Assembly: GCA_013350335.1 (NCBI GenBank)
Contig: CM023540.1
Span: 20,837,828 to 20,901,827 of the forward strand
Reading direction: 5' to 3'
Origin: Chimonanthus salicifolius
Lineage: Eukaryota > Streptophyta > Magnoliopsida > Laurales > Calycanthaceae
Length of the DNA stretch: 64,000 bases
The position numbers and the translations under genes are program-made. Of the stretch, positions 1 to 11,188 are shown in pieces; positions within the stretch are counted from its first letter, which is position 1; each line of letters opens with the position of its first letter. The notes under the pieces are model-generated. The model was not told where the DNA came from and did not search any database. It saw only the letters and a program-made list of their open reading frames with translations.

Positions 1-1041
1 TCACCACTAAATTACTTGTCTAAACTATGGTGATTCAGGTCTAACCCATTAATTCCTTCACTAACACTAAAAAAAAAAATTTAAAACATGGAATATTGGA
101 ATCCGATGTTACATAACTTCCCCAGTAGGTTCTGAGGGTTCTTGTCACTCGGTCTGTTCCAATATTTCATTATTTATTAATTAAATAGTTTAATATCAAT
201 AGTTTATTTAAATTCATGGACGATTTATCTTCTGTTTATCCGAGGGAAGCAGGAGGAAGAAGAAGGATATCACTGAACCCCTCCATCGCATGAGTTCCAT
301 CGACTCAAAAAAATTGAAAAAAAATTAAAAAACAAAATAATAGCAGGTGGATTTCACTATTCTTTCTCTCTCGATAGAACTCGCCTCGACTGAGAGCTAT
401 GTCCCCTTTCCTTTTTCTTCGATTGAATAACTGAAATAAAAAACAAAATCAAATAACATTTCTTTCTCGTTTCTTTCCCGTCATTCAAGACAGGAAAATA
501 TATCAGCAAAAAAAAAAATCCTATTCAAGGAAAAAATGCTTGCATAAGAAAAAAATTCAAACTTTCCCCTCTTCCAATTGAGTAAGAGATAAATCTCTGT
601 GCACTGTGGCTGATATTCTCATTAATTTCAAGAATTCAAGTAAAATAATGGACACTTAAAGACGAGCATTGAATGTATTTAATTCTGACACATCCAAAAC
701 AGAGCAGACGCATTGAGGAAGCAGCAGTAAAAGCATGCAGAAATAGTTAGAAGTCATGAATGACGCACATTCAATATTCAGATAGGATCCAAATCCAAAT
801 AGAACCCAATGTTTTCATTTCTATACCCAAACCTAACACAGCATTCACCATCCCCACCCCACCCACTACAGACCCCTTACATTATAAAAGTCGATGCAGT
901 ATAACACTAAAAATTAGGAGTAAATTAAGCAGTAACCATACCAAATTGTACTAGATTTCATAGATAGATGATGGAAATATGGATGGTCTAATCTTCTTCT
1001 ACTCTCCCTTGTTCTTCTCATTAAGAACAAGAACAGGGGAT
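1..1041. other. Non-genic left flank
   Basis: No supported gene. The stretch is AT-rich with A-runs. Short open frames at 760-954 and 914-1138 have no recognisable domain and overlap the 3' flank of the thaumatin-like gene. Confidence 0.6.
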
Positions 1042-2037
1042 TTAGCGATGGGGGCAGAATGTGAAGATGTAGTTGCCACCACTGCAGGTTGCAATGCTCG
1101 TCGGGTCGTCGTAGGCATAGGAATAAGCTCTTGGGCATGCCGTTTTAAAGATACGAGAGTAAGCCGTCGGCCTACACGACTGTGGGTTCCCATACCTCCC
1201 TGTGCAGCAATACTTGGGGGACTTGAATGCGAAGCAGGCGCTCTTGCAGGCCACAACACGGTTCGACGGCCCCGACCGGACCTGCAAACCCACCGGGCAC
1301 ATCTCGTTCAGGTCCGACACGCACCCCGTGTAGCTGCACTTGCCGGTTCCCTTGAACGGGGTCACGGAGATGGCCAGGTTGTACCCGTCCACAAGGCTGA
1401 CGTCGTAGAAGTCCTGCTCGCCTAGGGTGATTTCAGCTAGGGTGGCAGGCGGAGCTCCTCCGAGGCCGTTGCAGTAGAGGTTGCCGCCGCAGTCTCCGGT
1501 GGCGCAGCTTCCACGGCCGGAGGCGTCGAAGGAGCATTCATGCCGGCCCCATATCCGGCCGGACCATCCGGCTGGGGCTCGGATGGAGTAGGCCTGCTTG
1601 GGGAGGAGGCGTAAGCCGCCCCGGGCCAGAATCGGCCGCCCCGCGCCTGGCTGGATGCCTGGCCACACTGTATGGGGGCACTTGTTGTACAGCGTGAAGG
1701 TCGTCGCCGACGCACTCAACACTGCAAATAAACAAAACAGAAACGATAATGACAAACTACATTATAATCCCATCTCAGAAATGACATGAACAACAGAAAA
1801 GTACATTTCATTTTGATTTGGTTTTCAGAATCAACTACATTTTAGCCGGACTGAAAGAAACAAATCGGAAAACCAAAAACATAAAAAATGAAGCAGCCAA
1901 AATCAGAAATGTAGTCGGTTCCGATTTGGATTTTGCACTCTGGGGTAGTACCAAAAGGCAGATTGGGAAGGGGAAGAGAGGAATTCACCTAAACAGAAGA
2001 GAAAGATCACGAATGCTAGCATGGATTTCATCTCCAT
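1042..2037 (-). CDS. Thaumatin-like protein (PR-5 family), two exons
   Basis: Complete secreted thaumatin-like protein of 242 residues. Exon 1 is 2037-1989 and exon 2 is 1721-1042, with a 267-nt intron between them. The donor TTTAG|GTGAAT and the acceptor TTTATTTGCAG join in frame as L-V-L-S. Start chosen at 2037 because it puts a hydrophobic signal peptide (MEMKSMLAFVIFLFCLVLSA) directly before the mature start TTFTLYNKC. The mature part holds all 16 cysteines of full-length family members, the signature GRGSCATGDCGGNLYC, the DFYDVSLVDGYN segment that carries acidic-cleft residues, and the late pair YCCTG. No C-terminal extension or vacuolar sorting tail follows FTFCPHR. The family acts in pathogen and stress responses, and some members bind or cleave glucans. 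Which subgroup this belongs to, and whether it has antifungal activity, is not shown by sequence. The intron placement after the signal peptide is common in the family. Confidence 0.93.
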
Positions 2038-2380
2038 CTGCAAACCCAGGCTAGCCTCTCTCCTCTGAAAGAGCCAAGAAAGACGACAGAAATATTTTTC
2101 GGAAAGGAAAAGAGAGGCAGGCTTCTTGTAGTTAGCAAGTGCGGTGGTGGTGTGTTTTAATTTAAGGGAGGGAAATGAAATAGAAGAGGGGTTTTTGATG
2201 AGGCAGCTCCTGTGTGCGTCTTCCACACTTGCACTTTTTTCCCCTAACTCCGGCCACCATAAAAGGTCCAAACAAATTGAAAACTCTAGTAAATGAGTAA
2301 CCACTTTTTTTCCAAGAAAATGTGTTTATTGAAATATATAACTAATTGAAAGTCACCTTAATTGAACAACTGTGTTTAAG
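2038..2380. other. 5' flank of the thaumatin-like gene
   Basis: Presumed leader and proximal promoter of the minus-strand thaumatin-like gene. The reading frame stays open upstream of the chosen start but has no signal-peptide character there. I see no convincing TATA box. Confidence 0.4.
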
Positions 2381-2691
2381 GGGGCAGTCATTCTTCCAGG
2401 GACATTTTGTTTAAAGTGATATGGGTTTTAAGGTATTATCTATTTTACTCTTCCACTGCTGTACAAAAGTATTTAAAAAAAAAATTAGAAATCTGATGAG
2501 TGATCTGATTTATTGTTCTTTATGAAAAACTGTTTCACTTAAATAAATTTTAGTGATCGGATAAGTAAGTCGGTCAGTGAACCGATGAGCCGATCAGTGA
2601 GTCGATTTATACCGCCGTGGAAAAGTAAAATGAACAATATCTTAAATCATGTGTCTGATTACACAAAATGCCTGTAGGAAGATCGCCACCC
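2381..2691. mobile_element. Mutator-type MITE, family A copy 1
   Basis: Both ends carry diverged long inverted termini sharing CATTTTGTG(T) and a following GGTTTTA/ATTTTA block. The left end reads GGGGCAGTCATTCTTCC and the reverse complement of the right end GGGTGGCGATCTTCC. The interior has repeats of CGATNAG(T/C)(C/G). The termini match the copies at 26246-26447 and 57211-57569, which have clean 9-bp TSDs. Here no clear TSD remains, so the edges are approximate. Confidence 0.6.
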
Positions 2692-2857
2692 ATATTTTTA
2701 TACTTTGCATAATTTGATCAATTTAAATTTGTTTGATCTCTAAACTTTACATCTTTAAAAAATATAGATTAATAAATCCAATCAAAATATTTTTTTAATG
2801 AATATCATACTCAAATGCCAAAAGATTTATCAATCACTCCATTTTATGGGCTCCGTA

Positions 2858-3255
2858 TCCAAGTTCACATAATAATAATGAATAACAACAGTTTATGAGT
2901 TATCATACTTTTCAAAATTTTGTGATGACTTTGCAACAAATGTCACTTTAATCTAAGGCAAAGGAAGCAGCCGTTACGGATCGTAATGGCCGCTATGTAA
3001 TGAAAATGGAAAAACATTACATTAGAGATGTTACATACTGAAACATAACGTCCAAACATATCCAAGTTAAAAAAAAAAAAAACAATGAGAACAGCAGTTT
3101 ATGAGTTACCATGCTTTTCAAAATTTTGTAATGACTTTGAAAAAAACATCGCTTTGATCCTAAGGTAAAGGAACCGGCCGTTAAAGATCGTAAGGGCCGT
3201 TACATAACAGAAATTTAAAAAACATTAGGATGCAGATGTTACATGCCAAAACATA
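2858..3255. repeat. Tandem duplication, about 200-bp unit, two copies
   Basis: The first unit starts ATCCAAGTTCACATAATAAT (about 2858) and the second ATCCAAGTTAAAAAAAA (about 3060). Both continue through AGTTTATGAGTTA(T/C)CAT, GATCGTAA(T/G)GGCCG and ACATAACGTC. They differ by scattered substitutions and an A-run, so the duplication is old. Confidence 0.7.
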
Positions 3256-3703
3256 ACGTCTACATAGAAGCAGTATCTGATCGATGTTTCGACAAGGGTA
3301 TAAATCTCAGATTTTTAAAAGTTGAGATATCTCAGCATATATCTCGATACGTATCAATAAAATATCAGCCGATATCTATAGATTTGTAAAAAAAATCAGA
3401 TATCAACCATAAGCTTAAGCCAAAATCTCAGCTGATATTAGTCTATATCAGCTGAATATTAGACTAATATTGGCCAAATATTTATATTTTTAAAACTTTT
3501 TATAAAACTCAGCTGTTTTCAGAAAAATAAATAAATAAATCACCTATATTTGTAAAAACAAAAATTTGAGGAGCGAGCCGATATTTAGATCTCGTTTGGA
3601 CCAGATTCGTACCCCTAATTCATTCGCAGTTTCGCACAGGGCCCCACGCTGTCCTGCCAGACGTCCATGGAGAAGAACGGTAAGTTTTTTTTTCTTATTT
3701 TCT
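3256..3703. other. Degenerate TATCAGCCGATAT-rich segment
   Basis: Repeats of short words such as ATATCAGC(C/T)GATAT and TCTCAGCTGATAT fill 3290-3500. The same vocabulary appears at 7370-7690, 50170-50540 and 51380-51560. The one copy with clean ends (50163-50543) is a hAT-type element, so this is probably a decayed relative. Downstream, 3566-3700 is a less AT-rich patch with no recognisable coding content. Confidence 0.4.
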
Positions 3704-3778
3704 ACTTATGACTTGTCACCTACTCACCGGTCAAATTTGTACGGCTCCCAACCTTTTGAAATCTCAACCCATTTATTT
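3704..3778. repeat. 75-bp direct repeat, left copy
   Basis: Starts ACTTATGACTTGTCACCTAC and ends CCCATTTATTT. Matches 4459-4533 with a single A/G difference. The two copies enclose the rearranged segment 3779-4458. Confidence 0.9.
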
Positions 3779-3867
3779 GTGGGTGCCAATATAGACACCG
3801 ACGTTTTCTGCCAGCAGACACCGAATTTTAGTTTTTAGGTGAAAATTACCATTCTGCCCTTCACGCA

Positions 3868-4010
3868 TGAAGGAATCGATCGATTCATTCCCGAAACAGA
3901 TCGATCGCACAATGAAACGATCGATCTGTTTTCGAATGAAAAAATCAGCGAAAAAATATGTTAGCAGCGTAACAGATCGATCGCACGATCGTGCGATCGA
4001 TCTGTTTAAA
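3868..4010. repeat. Cluster of CGATCGAT palindromes with a perfect 36-bp palindrome
   Basis: Positions 3971-4006 form a perfect 36-nt palindrome without a spacer, centred on CACGATCGTG, with arms starting AACAGATCGATCGCACGA. Upstream, AAACAGATCGATCG near 3898 pairs with CGATCGATCTGTTT near 3920, and GAATCGATCGATTC near 3871 is itself palindromic. The stretch could extrude cruciforms. It is not part of a gene I can recognise. Confidence 0.85.
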
Positions 4011-4028
4011 AATAATTATATTATTTAA

Positions 4029-4463
4029 ATAATAAAATTTCCTTTAAAACTTTAAAGTTATTTTTTAAGCATTGTGTGTTTTCAAAATTTCTCAAATTTA
4101 ATATCTGGACTAATTACGATAACCTGATAAAAATACTTTAAGACTTCAAGGCCTTTTGACACTCCTAAATATTTAAAACACAGTATTTTACAAATAAGGG
4201 TATCCCTAGGGCATGTCAAAAACACATTTAGGAGTGTCAAAAGACCTTTAAGTCTTAAAGTATTTTTATCAGGTTATCGTAATTAGTCCGGATATTTAAT
4301 TTGAAAAATTTTAAAAATACACAGTGCTTAAAAAATAACGTTAAAGTTTTATCTTTCCTTTAAAACTTTAACGTTATTTTTTAAGCACTGTGTTTTTTTA
4401 AAATTTTTCAAATTAAATATCCGGACTAATTACGATAACCTGATAAAAATACTTTAAGACTTA
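4029..4463. repeat. Direct-inverted-direct triplicated arm
   Basis: Three copies of a segment of about 110-140 bp lie in series: direct (about 4029-4169), inverted (about 4220-4357) and direct (about 4353-4463). Shared landmarks are TTTCCTTTAAAACTTTAA, GGACTAATTACGATAACCTG and ATACTTTAAGACTT. The last two arms abut as a near-palindrome at AACGTTAAAG...CTTTAACGTT. The third arm stops at AAGACTT, where the right 75-bp repeat begins. Confidence 0.85.
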
Positions 4464-4533
4464 TGACTTGTCACCTGCTCACCGGTCAAATTTGTACGGC
4501 TCCCAACCTTTTGAAATCTCAACCCATTTATTT
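4459..4533. repeat. 75-bp direct repeat, right copy
   Basis: Second copy of 3704-3778. The junction with the preceding arm shares the 4-nt microhomology ACTT. Confidence 0.9.
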
Positions 4534-4545
4534 ATATCTATAGAG

Positions 4546-4969
4546 AATGTAACAAATATCTCTAGTATTTTTATTTTTATTATAAAATATTAGTAAAATA
4601 ATTTTTGTACGTTAAAAACTCGAGTTTATTGCGTGTGCCTTTTTCAATGGTAAATTTTCATTAAAAATACGTTTTTATTGCAAGAAATGGTAAATTCCGT
4701 TAAAATCGTGAGATTTTACCGTTAAATTTCTATTAAAAATGCTTGTGCCAAATACATATTTTTTTTATTTCTGAAATATAATATATGTTTTCAAACTCTC
4801 GCCATATTATTTATTTTTTATATTTATTTTTGTTATTTTTATTATTTTTTAAATAATATATTTTCTGTGAGATTTTCCCGTTAAATTCTCGATAAACCCT
4901 CGAGAATTTGAAAATATCTCACTACTAACAATTACCTTTAATATCCTGAGAACGAGATTTGTGACAATG
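4546..4969. mobile_element. hAT-type MITE, family D, decayed copy
   Basis: Related along its length to the clean copy at 14153-14529: the blocks GAGATTTTCCCGTTAAATTC, AATTTGAAAATATC and ATTTGTGACAATG are shared. The left terminus AATGTAACAAATATC is weakened and no exact 8-bp TSD survives. Confidence 0.55.
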
Positions 4970-5898
4970 CTCATAGACAGTAGATCAATGCAAATATCCG
5001 TTCGGTCAATATTGACGACATCTCGTCATCCGAAATTTTAATTGAATCATTTCTCTCTCTTTAATTTTTTTATAAATAATTTAATAATAATTAAATATAT
5101 TACAACTTCACACACTTCTTGTGTCCTCTTTGTCTTTTATGCAATGCAAGGTGCATGACACCTATTTGTTGACGAAATGGACTATTTAATTTAAAGAAAG
5201 ACGTGATGAATTCTACAACTTTGAAGGACAGTAATAGTTTATAAAATAGATAAAGGAAAATAAGGCATATTTATAAATTTTTAAAATATTACTATATCTA
5301 ATTTCTCATCTTAATATAAATTCAAACCTAGTTAAATGAAAATTTAAATGACATAAATAAGTGAATATGCTATTTTATATGTTAGAAATATAGAGAAATA
5401 AAATAATGAGAGAGGAAATACATAAGCTAAAGTTTATATCTAGATTGACATGATTTTTAAGCACGAACTTAAATCATAATCATATGTCCATTTTAAATTT
5501 CATATAAAATAAGATTGATTTCTCTACTTCAATTTCAATTATTTAGATATATATTAGAAAAAATCTACACTCTTTTTTACTAACGGTAGATGTCAATGTC
5601 ATTAGCATGACATAGATGCTGTCACTTTTAAAAATTATTTTTCAACTATTTTATCCTCTCGTGTATAGGTAAGTTAGAAAAGGGTTTAGCTTCTTTATGA
5701 TGTCGGTAGACTTTCATTTTGATTGGATAAGAGAAGTCATGCCTATCAATGATTTCAAAATTTCACATTTATTTAAAGGTATTAGAATAGATCAATAAGT
5801 TTTAAAAGTTAAATTTGTTCAAATTGAGTATAAGTATAGTTTTTTCGGATGGACGGGGTAGGGCAGGAAGGGATCAAGGTGGTAATGGATCCATTTAA
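4970..5898. other. AT-rich intergenic stretch
   Basis: No gene, RNA or bounded element recognised. Confidence 0.5.
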
Positions 5899-5906
5899 TC
5901 CATTAT

Positions 5907-6064
5907 CAGGATCGACCCTGAGATCTCCTAAAATCTCAGGGGCCATAGGTGGAGTGAGATTTTAGGGGCCCTTTGTGACTGGTATATTAAAGAGTTTAAG
6001 TATGTGAATATCTTTTTTGTCTGGCCCCCCCTGCCTACGCCGCTTATGCCCAGGGCCGACCCTA
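5907..6064. mobile_element. hAT-type MITE, family B copy 1
   Basis: Terminal inverted repeats: left CAGGATCGACCCTGAGAT, right reverse complement TAGGGTCGGCCCTGGGCA. The flanking 8-mers TCCATTAT (5899-5906) and TCCACTGT (6065-6072) match at 6 of 8. The interior shares AAAATCTCAGGGGCC and GTGACTGGTATATTAA with the copy at 17576-17739. Confidence 0.75.
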
Positions 6065-6072
6065 TCCACTGT

Positions 6073-6984
6073 GGACCTCAATATATATACACACGAGTTT
6101 ATATGTAAATTTGGTACAAACTTTGAGTTGTGAGTCACCTACAATTTAATATCAAAATGTAATTTATAAATATTATATACAAGTCAATATCTTTCAAACT
6201 CACTCTCCTATATAAATTCAAATACAATCATCGCAAAACTTGTTGCAAATTAATTAGTGGGGATCAGTAGTAATATTATATTCGTTGTCTTATATGAATT
6301 TTGAAATTATCCTCAAATAGTTGTCTCATTTATATTAAAGTAGTATAAAGTGTGTTGAAAATAGATGAGATCATAGAAAATATTAATTTTATATAGAGAA
6401 TTTATTAAAAAATATAAATACTTTAAATAAGATAGTTAAAATAGAGTATAAAAGATTCTTTTGAACTTAATTTGGATATACACACCTTCATTTAATAAAA
6501 ATCTGACTTGCTTAGTTACCTTGCTTTTTTAAGAGGAAAAAGAATGTGAGTAAATAACCCATGGAATTCCAAACTTTCCACCGTTTGAAGGCTGGCATGG
6601 AATTGGAAAATTTCAGTGGGAAAACTCTTCTCATTGGGAGTAGCTAAAGAGGAGAAAAAGTCCTGAGAAACGGGGGCAGGAAGGGAAGGAAAGGAAGGGG
6701 AGAAGGCAGGGGAAGGTGAAGGTGATTGATGATTTTTGTTTGGCTTTGTCAAGATAGTGATGATGAAATTTGGTGGCCTGCCCGAGGGTGTCAGAGAGTT
6801 GGGACTGATGAAAATAAAAAAATATTCTACTCACATGCAGGCAGGAATCGGAGCCTCTCAATCACTGCAGTCTGCAGATAAAAAGGCCAAAGGAAAGCTG
6901 CTCTTCAACGAGGCAGTAACAGTGTAAAGTTTCCCAAAGCACGACAATCGTCAATCAAAAGGAGAGGAAATTTATAAACAATCA
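6073..6984. other. Intergenic stretch with a Stowaway remnant
   Basis: About 6275-6380 matches, in reverse orientation, the interior of the Stowaway element at 45829-46020 (shared ATAGTTGTCTCATTTATA-like and GAAAATAGATGAGATC words). Its ends are lost. The remainder, including the purine-rich patch near 6660-6720, shows no gene. Confidence 0.45.
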
Positions 6985-7041
6985 GTCTTCTAATCTAATC
7001 TTAATCTTAATCTTAATCTAATCTTAATTTCCTTAGTGATG

Positions 7042-7081
<40 letters not shown>
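6985..7081. repeat. Simple repeats: (CTTAAT)n then (GA)n
   Basis: TAATCTTAATCTTAATCTTA-type hexamer repeats at about 6985-7028 are followed by an uninterrupted (GA)n run at about 7045-7080. Confidence 0.9.
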
Positions 7082-7145
7082 AGAGATCTGGGCTGTGGTC
7101 GCTGCTGCTCTAAGAGAGATTCTCTTGGGATGCTTGGTCTTGTAT

Positions 7146-7231
7146 CGAAACATGTGTAAAGTTAACTCTCTATCAGATTATCTGTCCCCGAAACATGTGT
7201 AAAGTTAACTCTCTATCAGATTATCTGTCAC
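7146..7231. repeat. 43-bp tandem duplication
   Basis: Two nearly identical units starting CGAAACATGTGTAAAGTTAA and ending TTATCTGTC(C/A)CC. They differ only at the last bases, so the duplication is recent. Confidence 0.9.
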
Positions 7232-9875
7232 CTTACCACACAAATTCTACTAAAGAATCTATGCTAAGTCACGGTGCTACCATTGGATACTCTAGCGCTG
7301 CATTTGGCCCTTCAAATTATTTTCTATCTTTTCTTCCAATTCATCCATTTGAGATTTTTTAAATCGACATGTACAAGACCGATATATCGGCTGCTATACA
7401 TTATTGATCATAATATCATCGATATTGATAACATCAGTTAAAAAAAAAAAGATTTTTAAAAAACATCGGTCTTCAGCCCTATCAAATATTGTTGATACAT
7501 GGATGGAGCCTAAGTATATCGAAAATATGTCGGCCATGATATTAGCTGATATGTTGTATTTTTTATTTTTTTTGAAAAGGCTAATACGATATTAGCCTCA
7601 TTTTCTATTTTTAATTTTTAATTTAGAAAAAAATATTGGCTAATATTTGAAAAAGGAAAAAGAAAAATATCACTGATATATCAACTTAAAAACTTTTTTT
7701 ACCCATGTTTCATAAGAAAAAGTAGTATTTTTTACTAAAATTATTATTATTTATTCATTTTTAATAGCATTTTATTTGAAAAATAATTAAAAAGACTAAG
7801 GAAAGGTGAAAGAGAGAAAAAAATTGAGTCTGAAATAAGTGATATGCTTTAGTACTGAATGATCTAGATTTTTATTTTTTGGGAGGGAGGGATTCACGAT
7901 TTGTTACATAATCTTTTTTTTTTTAATAGAGAGTGAAGGGTTACAATTTATAAACTCAATTTTTTTTAAAGAATAAAGTTAAACAGAAAAAAGGATTTAA
8001 CAATTTAAAGTTAAAAGGTTCTAATTTTTAGTTCTAGTTTTAATTTTGTCTAAACATTGCATGAATTTAATTTATAGTTTTTGGAGTTGAATTAAGAAAT
8101 TCAATTCTTAAATTCTTATTTTCTTTGGTGATTAATGCATGGTGTCAATTTTGTTGAAGGAAGTCATTGATATCATTCCACTATTATAGTGGAATTTTTG
8201 GGATTTTGGTTCATTCTTTTGAAACTCCGTTTGTTAAAAATCTGGAGTGAATGATCGAGAGGCGTTGTTTCGATATGAGGATCTCCTTAGATATCAAGGT
8301 TCTTTGAGTCTGGATTTTCTTGGATCTATATGAAATTATCCAAAAAAAAAAACACTAATTGATATAGTTTTCATTATTCAAGTTAAAACTTAAAAAAAAA
8401 ACTTTGCAATGACTTTATAAAATTAACCAAGTAGTTGCTCACATGAAAACTTTAAAAATTATTTCACTAAATATCAGTAAATTAAATAAATATATAGTAA
8501 AGTGGATTTTTTTAGCAACTAATTATTTTTATTATTTAAATTAAAAAATAAAAATGTTTAAATAAAAGTTGCTTTTGTAAATGACATATTAACATTCTGG
8601 ACTTTCGTTTACTAAAGTTAATATTATAAAAAAGTAATGATATTAGAAGAATTAAATGGAGTGAAGAGAGCTGGTGATTCACCAATGTCATATTAGAGCT
8701 TTGGTATTATCAAACCCATGTGGACCAGAACTACGGCGTTAGTGCAACACAGGTGTGAAAGTGGAGCACTGAAACAGGTGGTCTCCACTGTCCACTTACA
8801 CTGATAGAAATATAAATGGAAATAGAAAAGAAGGTAGTGCAGTGGTACACTCAGTATGGTAGTCTGGTACCTACCATGTGATTCTACGTTGCCCACTGTT
8901 GACATTGTCACCGCTTGGTTGTATACAGTGGGATAAAAATTCATCCGAACACTCTTCATTTTGAGTAAAATACTATTCTCTCTTCTTTCATAGAAATTTT
9001 TTTTTTTTTTATCAAGAACACAACAATGAGATTCTTTAAAGGAATATATTCTTTTAAATTTTAGTTTTGGAGAGGTAATGGTGGGGGCACAAAAAATTTA
9101 ATGAGAAAAGAGGAAGGTTTTCTTTACTTGATAAGATAATATTTTGTTTGTTTTCAATGAAAATAAAGATTTTGAGATAAATAATTAAAATGTTGAATTT
9201 CCATAGACCGATATAATTCTGGATCTCATGGAACTTGTTAGATGACAAGAATTGAAACGAAACATAATTTTTACAAAGAATTAATTTCCTCAAAAAATCA
9301 GACAAACAACTAAGGGCTATAATAAGAGCAAAGAAAGTTGGATCTATCTATCTTCTTTCATGAAATAAGAGTTCTTTATTAAAAATTTAGAAATAAGCCT
9401 TTTTTTTCCAAAGAATCTATTTTCTTTAGCTATTTATTAATAGAAAATAAAAGTGCATCTTTTTTTTGTTTTAATAATTTTTTCATTCCATTGCCACTAC
9501 CATCATAGAAGGCCAGAACGCCAACACCCATCTCCATTGCTCTTGGTTCTATCTCCGCTCTCGGTGCTCTCTCCGTCTCTTTCAATCGTTCTTGGTGCTC
9601 TCAATTCAAAACAAAGGTGCTATGGCGGGAAGGGCGAGACCCGTGGAGAAAGAGATGATTAAGAGCGACGGCAATGAGCGGTGGCAAAAACAGGGGCTCT
9701 TCCAGAGAGTCAAGCGTCTCGATGTCGAGATGGTTGGTAGTAGGTTCATGGAATCATGGAGCAGGAGAAGTAGCAGGTGCGGCAGTCTCCATGCAAGCCA
9801 AGCAAAGACCACCCTGCTCCTCTACCCATCCGTCATTTCATCGTCAAGTTTTATATGCCTAATAAGATTAAGATG
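7232..9875. other. AT-rich intergenic stretch
   Basis: 7370-7690 repeats the ATATCGGC/GATATTAGC vocabulary of the decayed hAT-like family seen at 3290-3500. The rest is low-complexity AT. Open frames at 8693-8959, 9054-9305 and 9453-9972 have no domain, no conserved motif and overlap each other, and I do not accept any as a gene. Confidence 0.5.
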
Positions 9876-10623
9876 TGTAACGCTCCGCTCTCTTTTACTC
9901 ATCGAAAATCAAAGACTTTTTTTTTTAAATAAAAGAGTGAGAGAGAGAGTGGGATGCCACGACGCGAGGTAAGTCTGAGCTTCCAAAGTTTGACCTTTAA
10001 CTGGCCAACCATACGTGTACGTGGACCAAGTCCACTAAAATGGTTCATACGTACTCAAGTTAACATACAGAATAAACATAAATGTGGAAATATAATAGAA
10101 TAACTATCTTATTCCATTTTAGATAGCAAAGGATGTCCATCACTTAATCATAAATATCTTACATTAAAATATCTAAAATTAACATTCCAAACTATAGCAA
10201 ATAATCTACGTTATTACAGTCTTACGAAATAATTACTCAAATATATTATCCATGAGTAACTTAAACAAAATGAAACTTAATCATCCAAGCTTCTAAGCTT
10301 GGCTCCGATCACGTCCTTCGTTCCGTCCATTTCCTGTGTCATCAACTAAGGTAAAAGTAGGGCGTTAGACAACGTGCCCAGTAGATATTCCAATTAGGGT
10401 CAAACACATGGGTTAGTATAAAAATCCAGATATAATACATCATGTCGTATCTGTAAAACATCGTATCCAAAACAGTGTATGATAATAGAGGTTCAATCAT
10501 ACAGATAAAAACCAGAAACAGTGCATGATAATAGAGATCATAATCATGCTGATTCATTGCCATGCCATGGTGTCATATGTTATGAGTCCCACCCATCACC
10601 CATGTCACCATCATATAGATCCC

Positions 10624-10855
10624 CTTGATGGAAACTCCTCATCAAGGTATCCTCACGAATGCCTTACAGACGCCCCGACGGAGCGTGGTCTCCGGTTATC
10701 TCTTGATGGATTAATGCACATCAAGGTCTTCCCACGAATGCCTTACGGTCGCCTCGACGGAGCGTTCTCCGGTTACCTCTTGATGGATTAATGCACATCA
10801 AGGTCTTCCCACGAATGTCTTACGGACGCCCCGACTGATCGTGGTCTCCGATTAC
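10624..10855. repeat. Tandem repeat, about 78 bp x 3, inside the solo LTR
   Basis: Units start at 10624, 10702 and 10779 with CTTGATGGA and contain CATCAAGGT, CACGAATG(C/T)CTTAC and CCGACGGAGCG. In each unit CTTGATG and CATCAAG can pair. Confidence 0.88.
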
Positions 10856-11188
10856 ACTTCATCCCTCCCATGCCATGCATGAGATGCAAATGCCACCATG
10901 CTATGTAATAATACAAATCATAGCATTTAAAATTTTATATTTGAAACATAACATTTGATACAAAATAACTCATCAAAATATGAATTAAAATCATCATACA
11001 TATCCCATGGTTCCAATGAGGTAGAATCTTACCAATGATCAATTAACGTGTCCTTGCGTTTTTATCCAAAAACCGATCACCGATCGTACACCGCTTGTGA
11101 GGTCCCCTTACCTTATTACATATCAATCAATCAAACCCATGTTCCATTTGATTTCCAATCATGTTTAAGTCCATAAACACACCTTAGT

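Noticed and set aside
979..1425. 148-codon plus-strand frame over the thaumatin-like gene
   Set aside because: Antisense shadow of the GC-rich thaumatin-like exon 2.
3566..3838. 90-codon plus-strand frame with a GGTAAG that could be a donor site
   Set aside because: No partner exon or domain could be found, and the second half is the 75-bp repeat.
9453..9972. Several overlapping frames on both strands just before the solo LTR
   Set aside because: No recognisable motif and mutually overlapping; the last one runs into the LTR.
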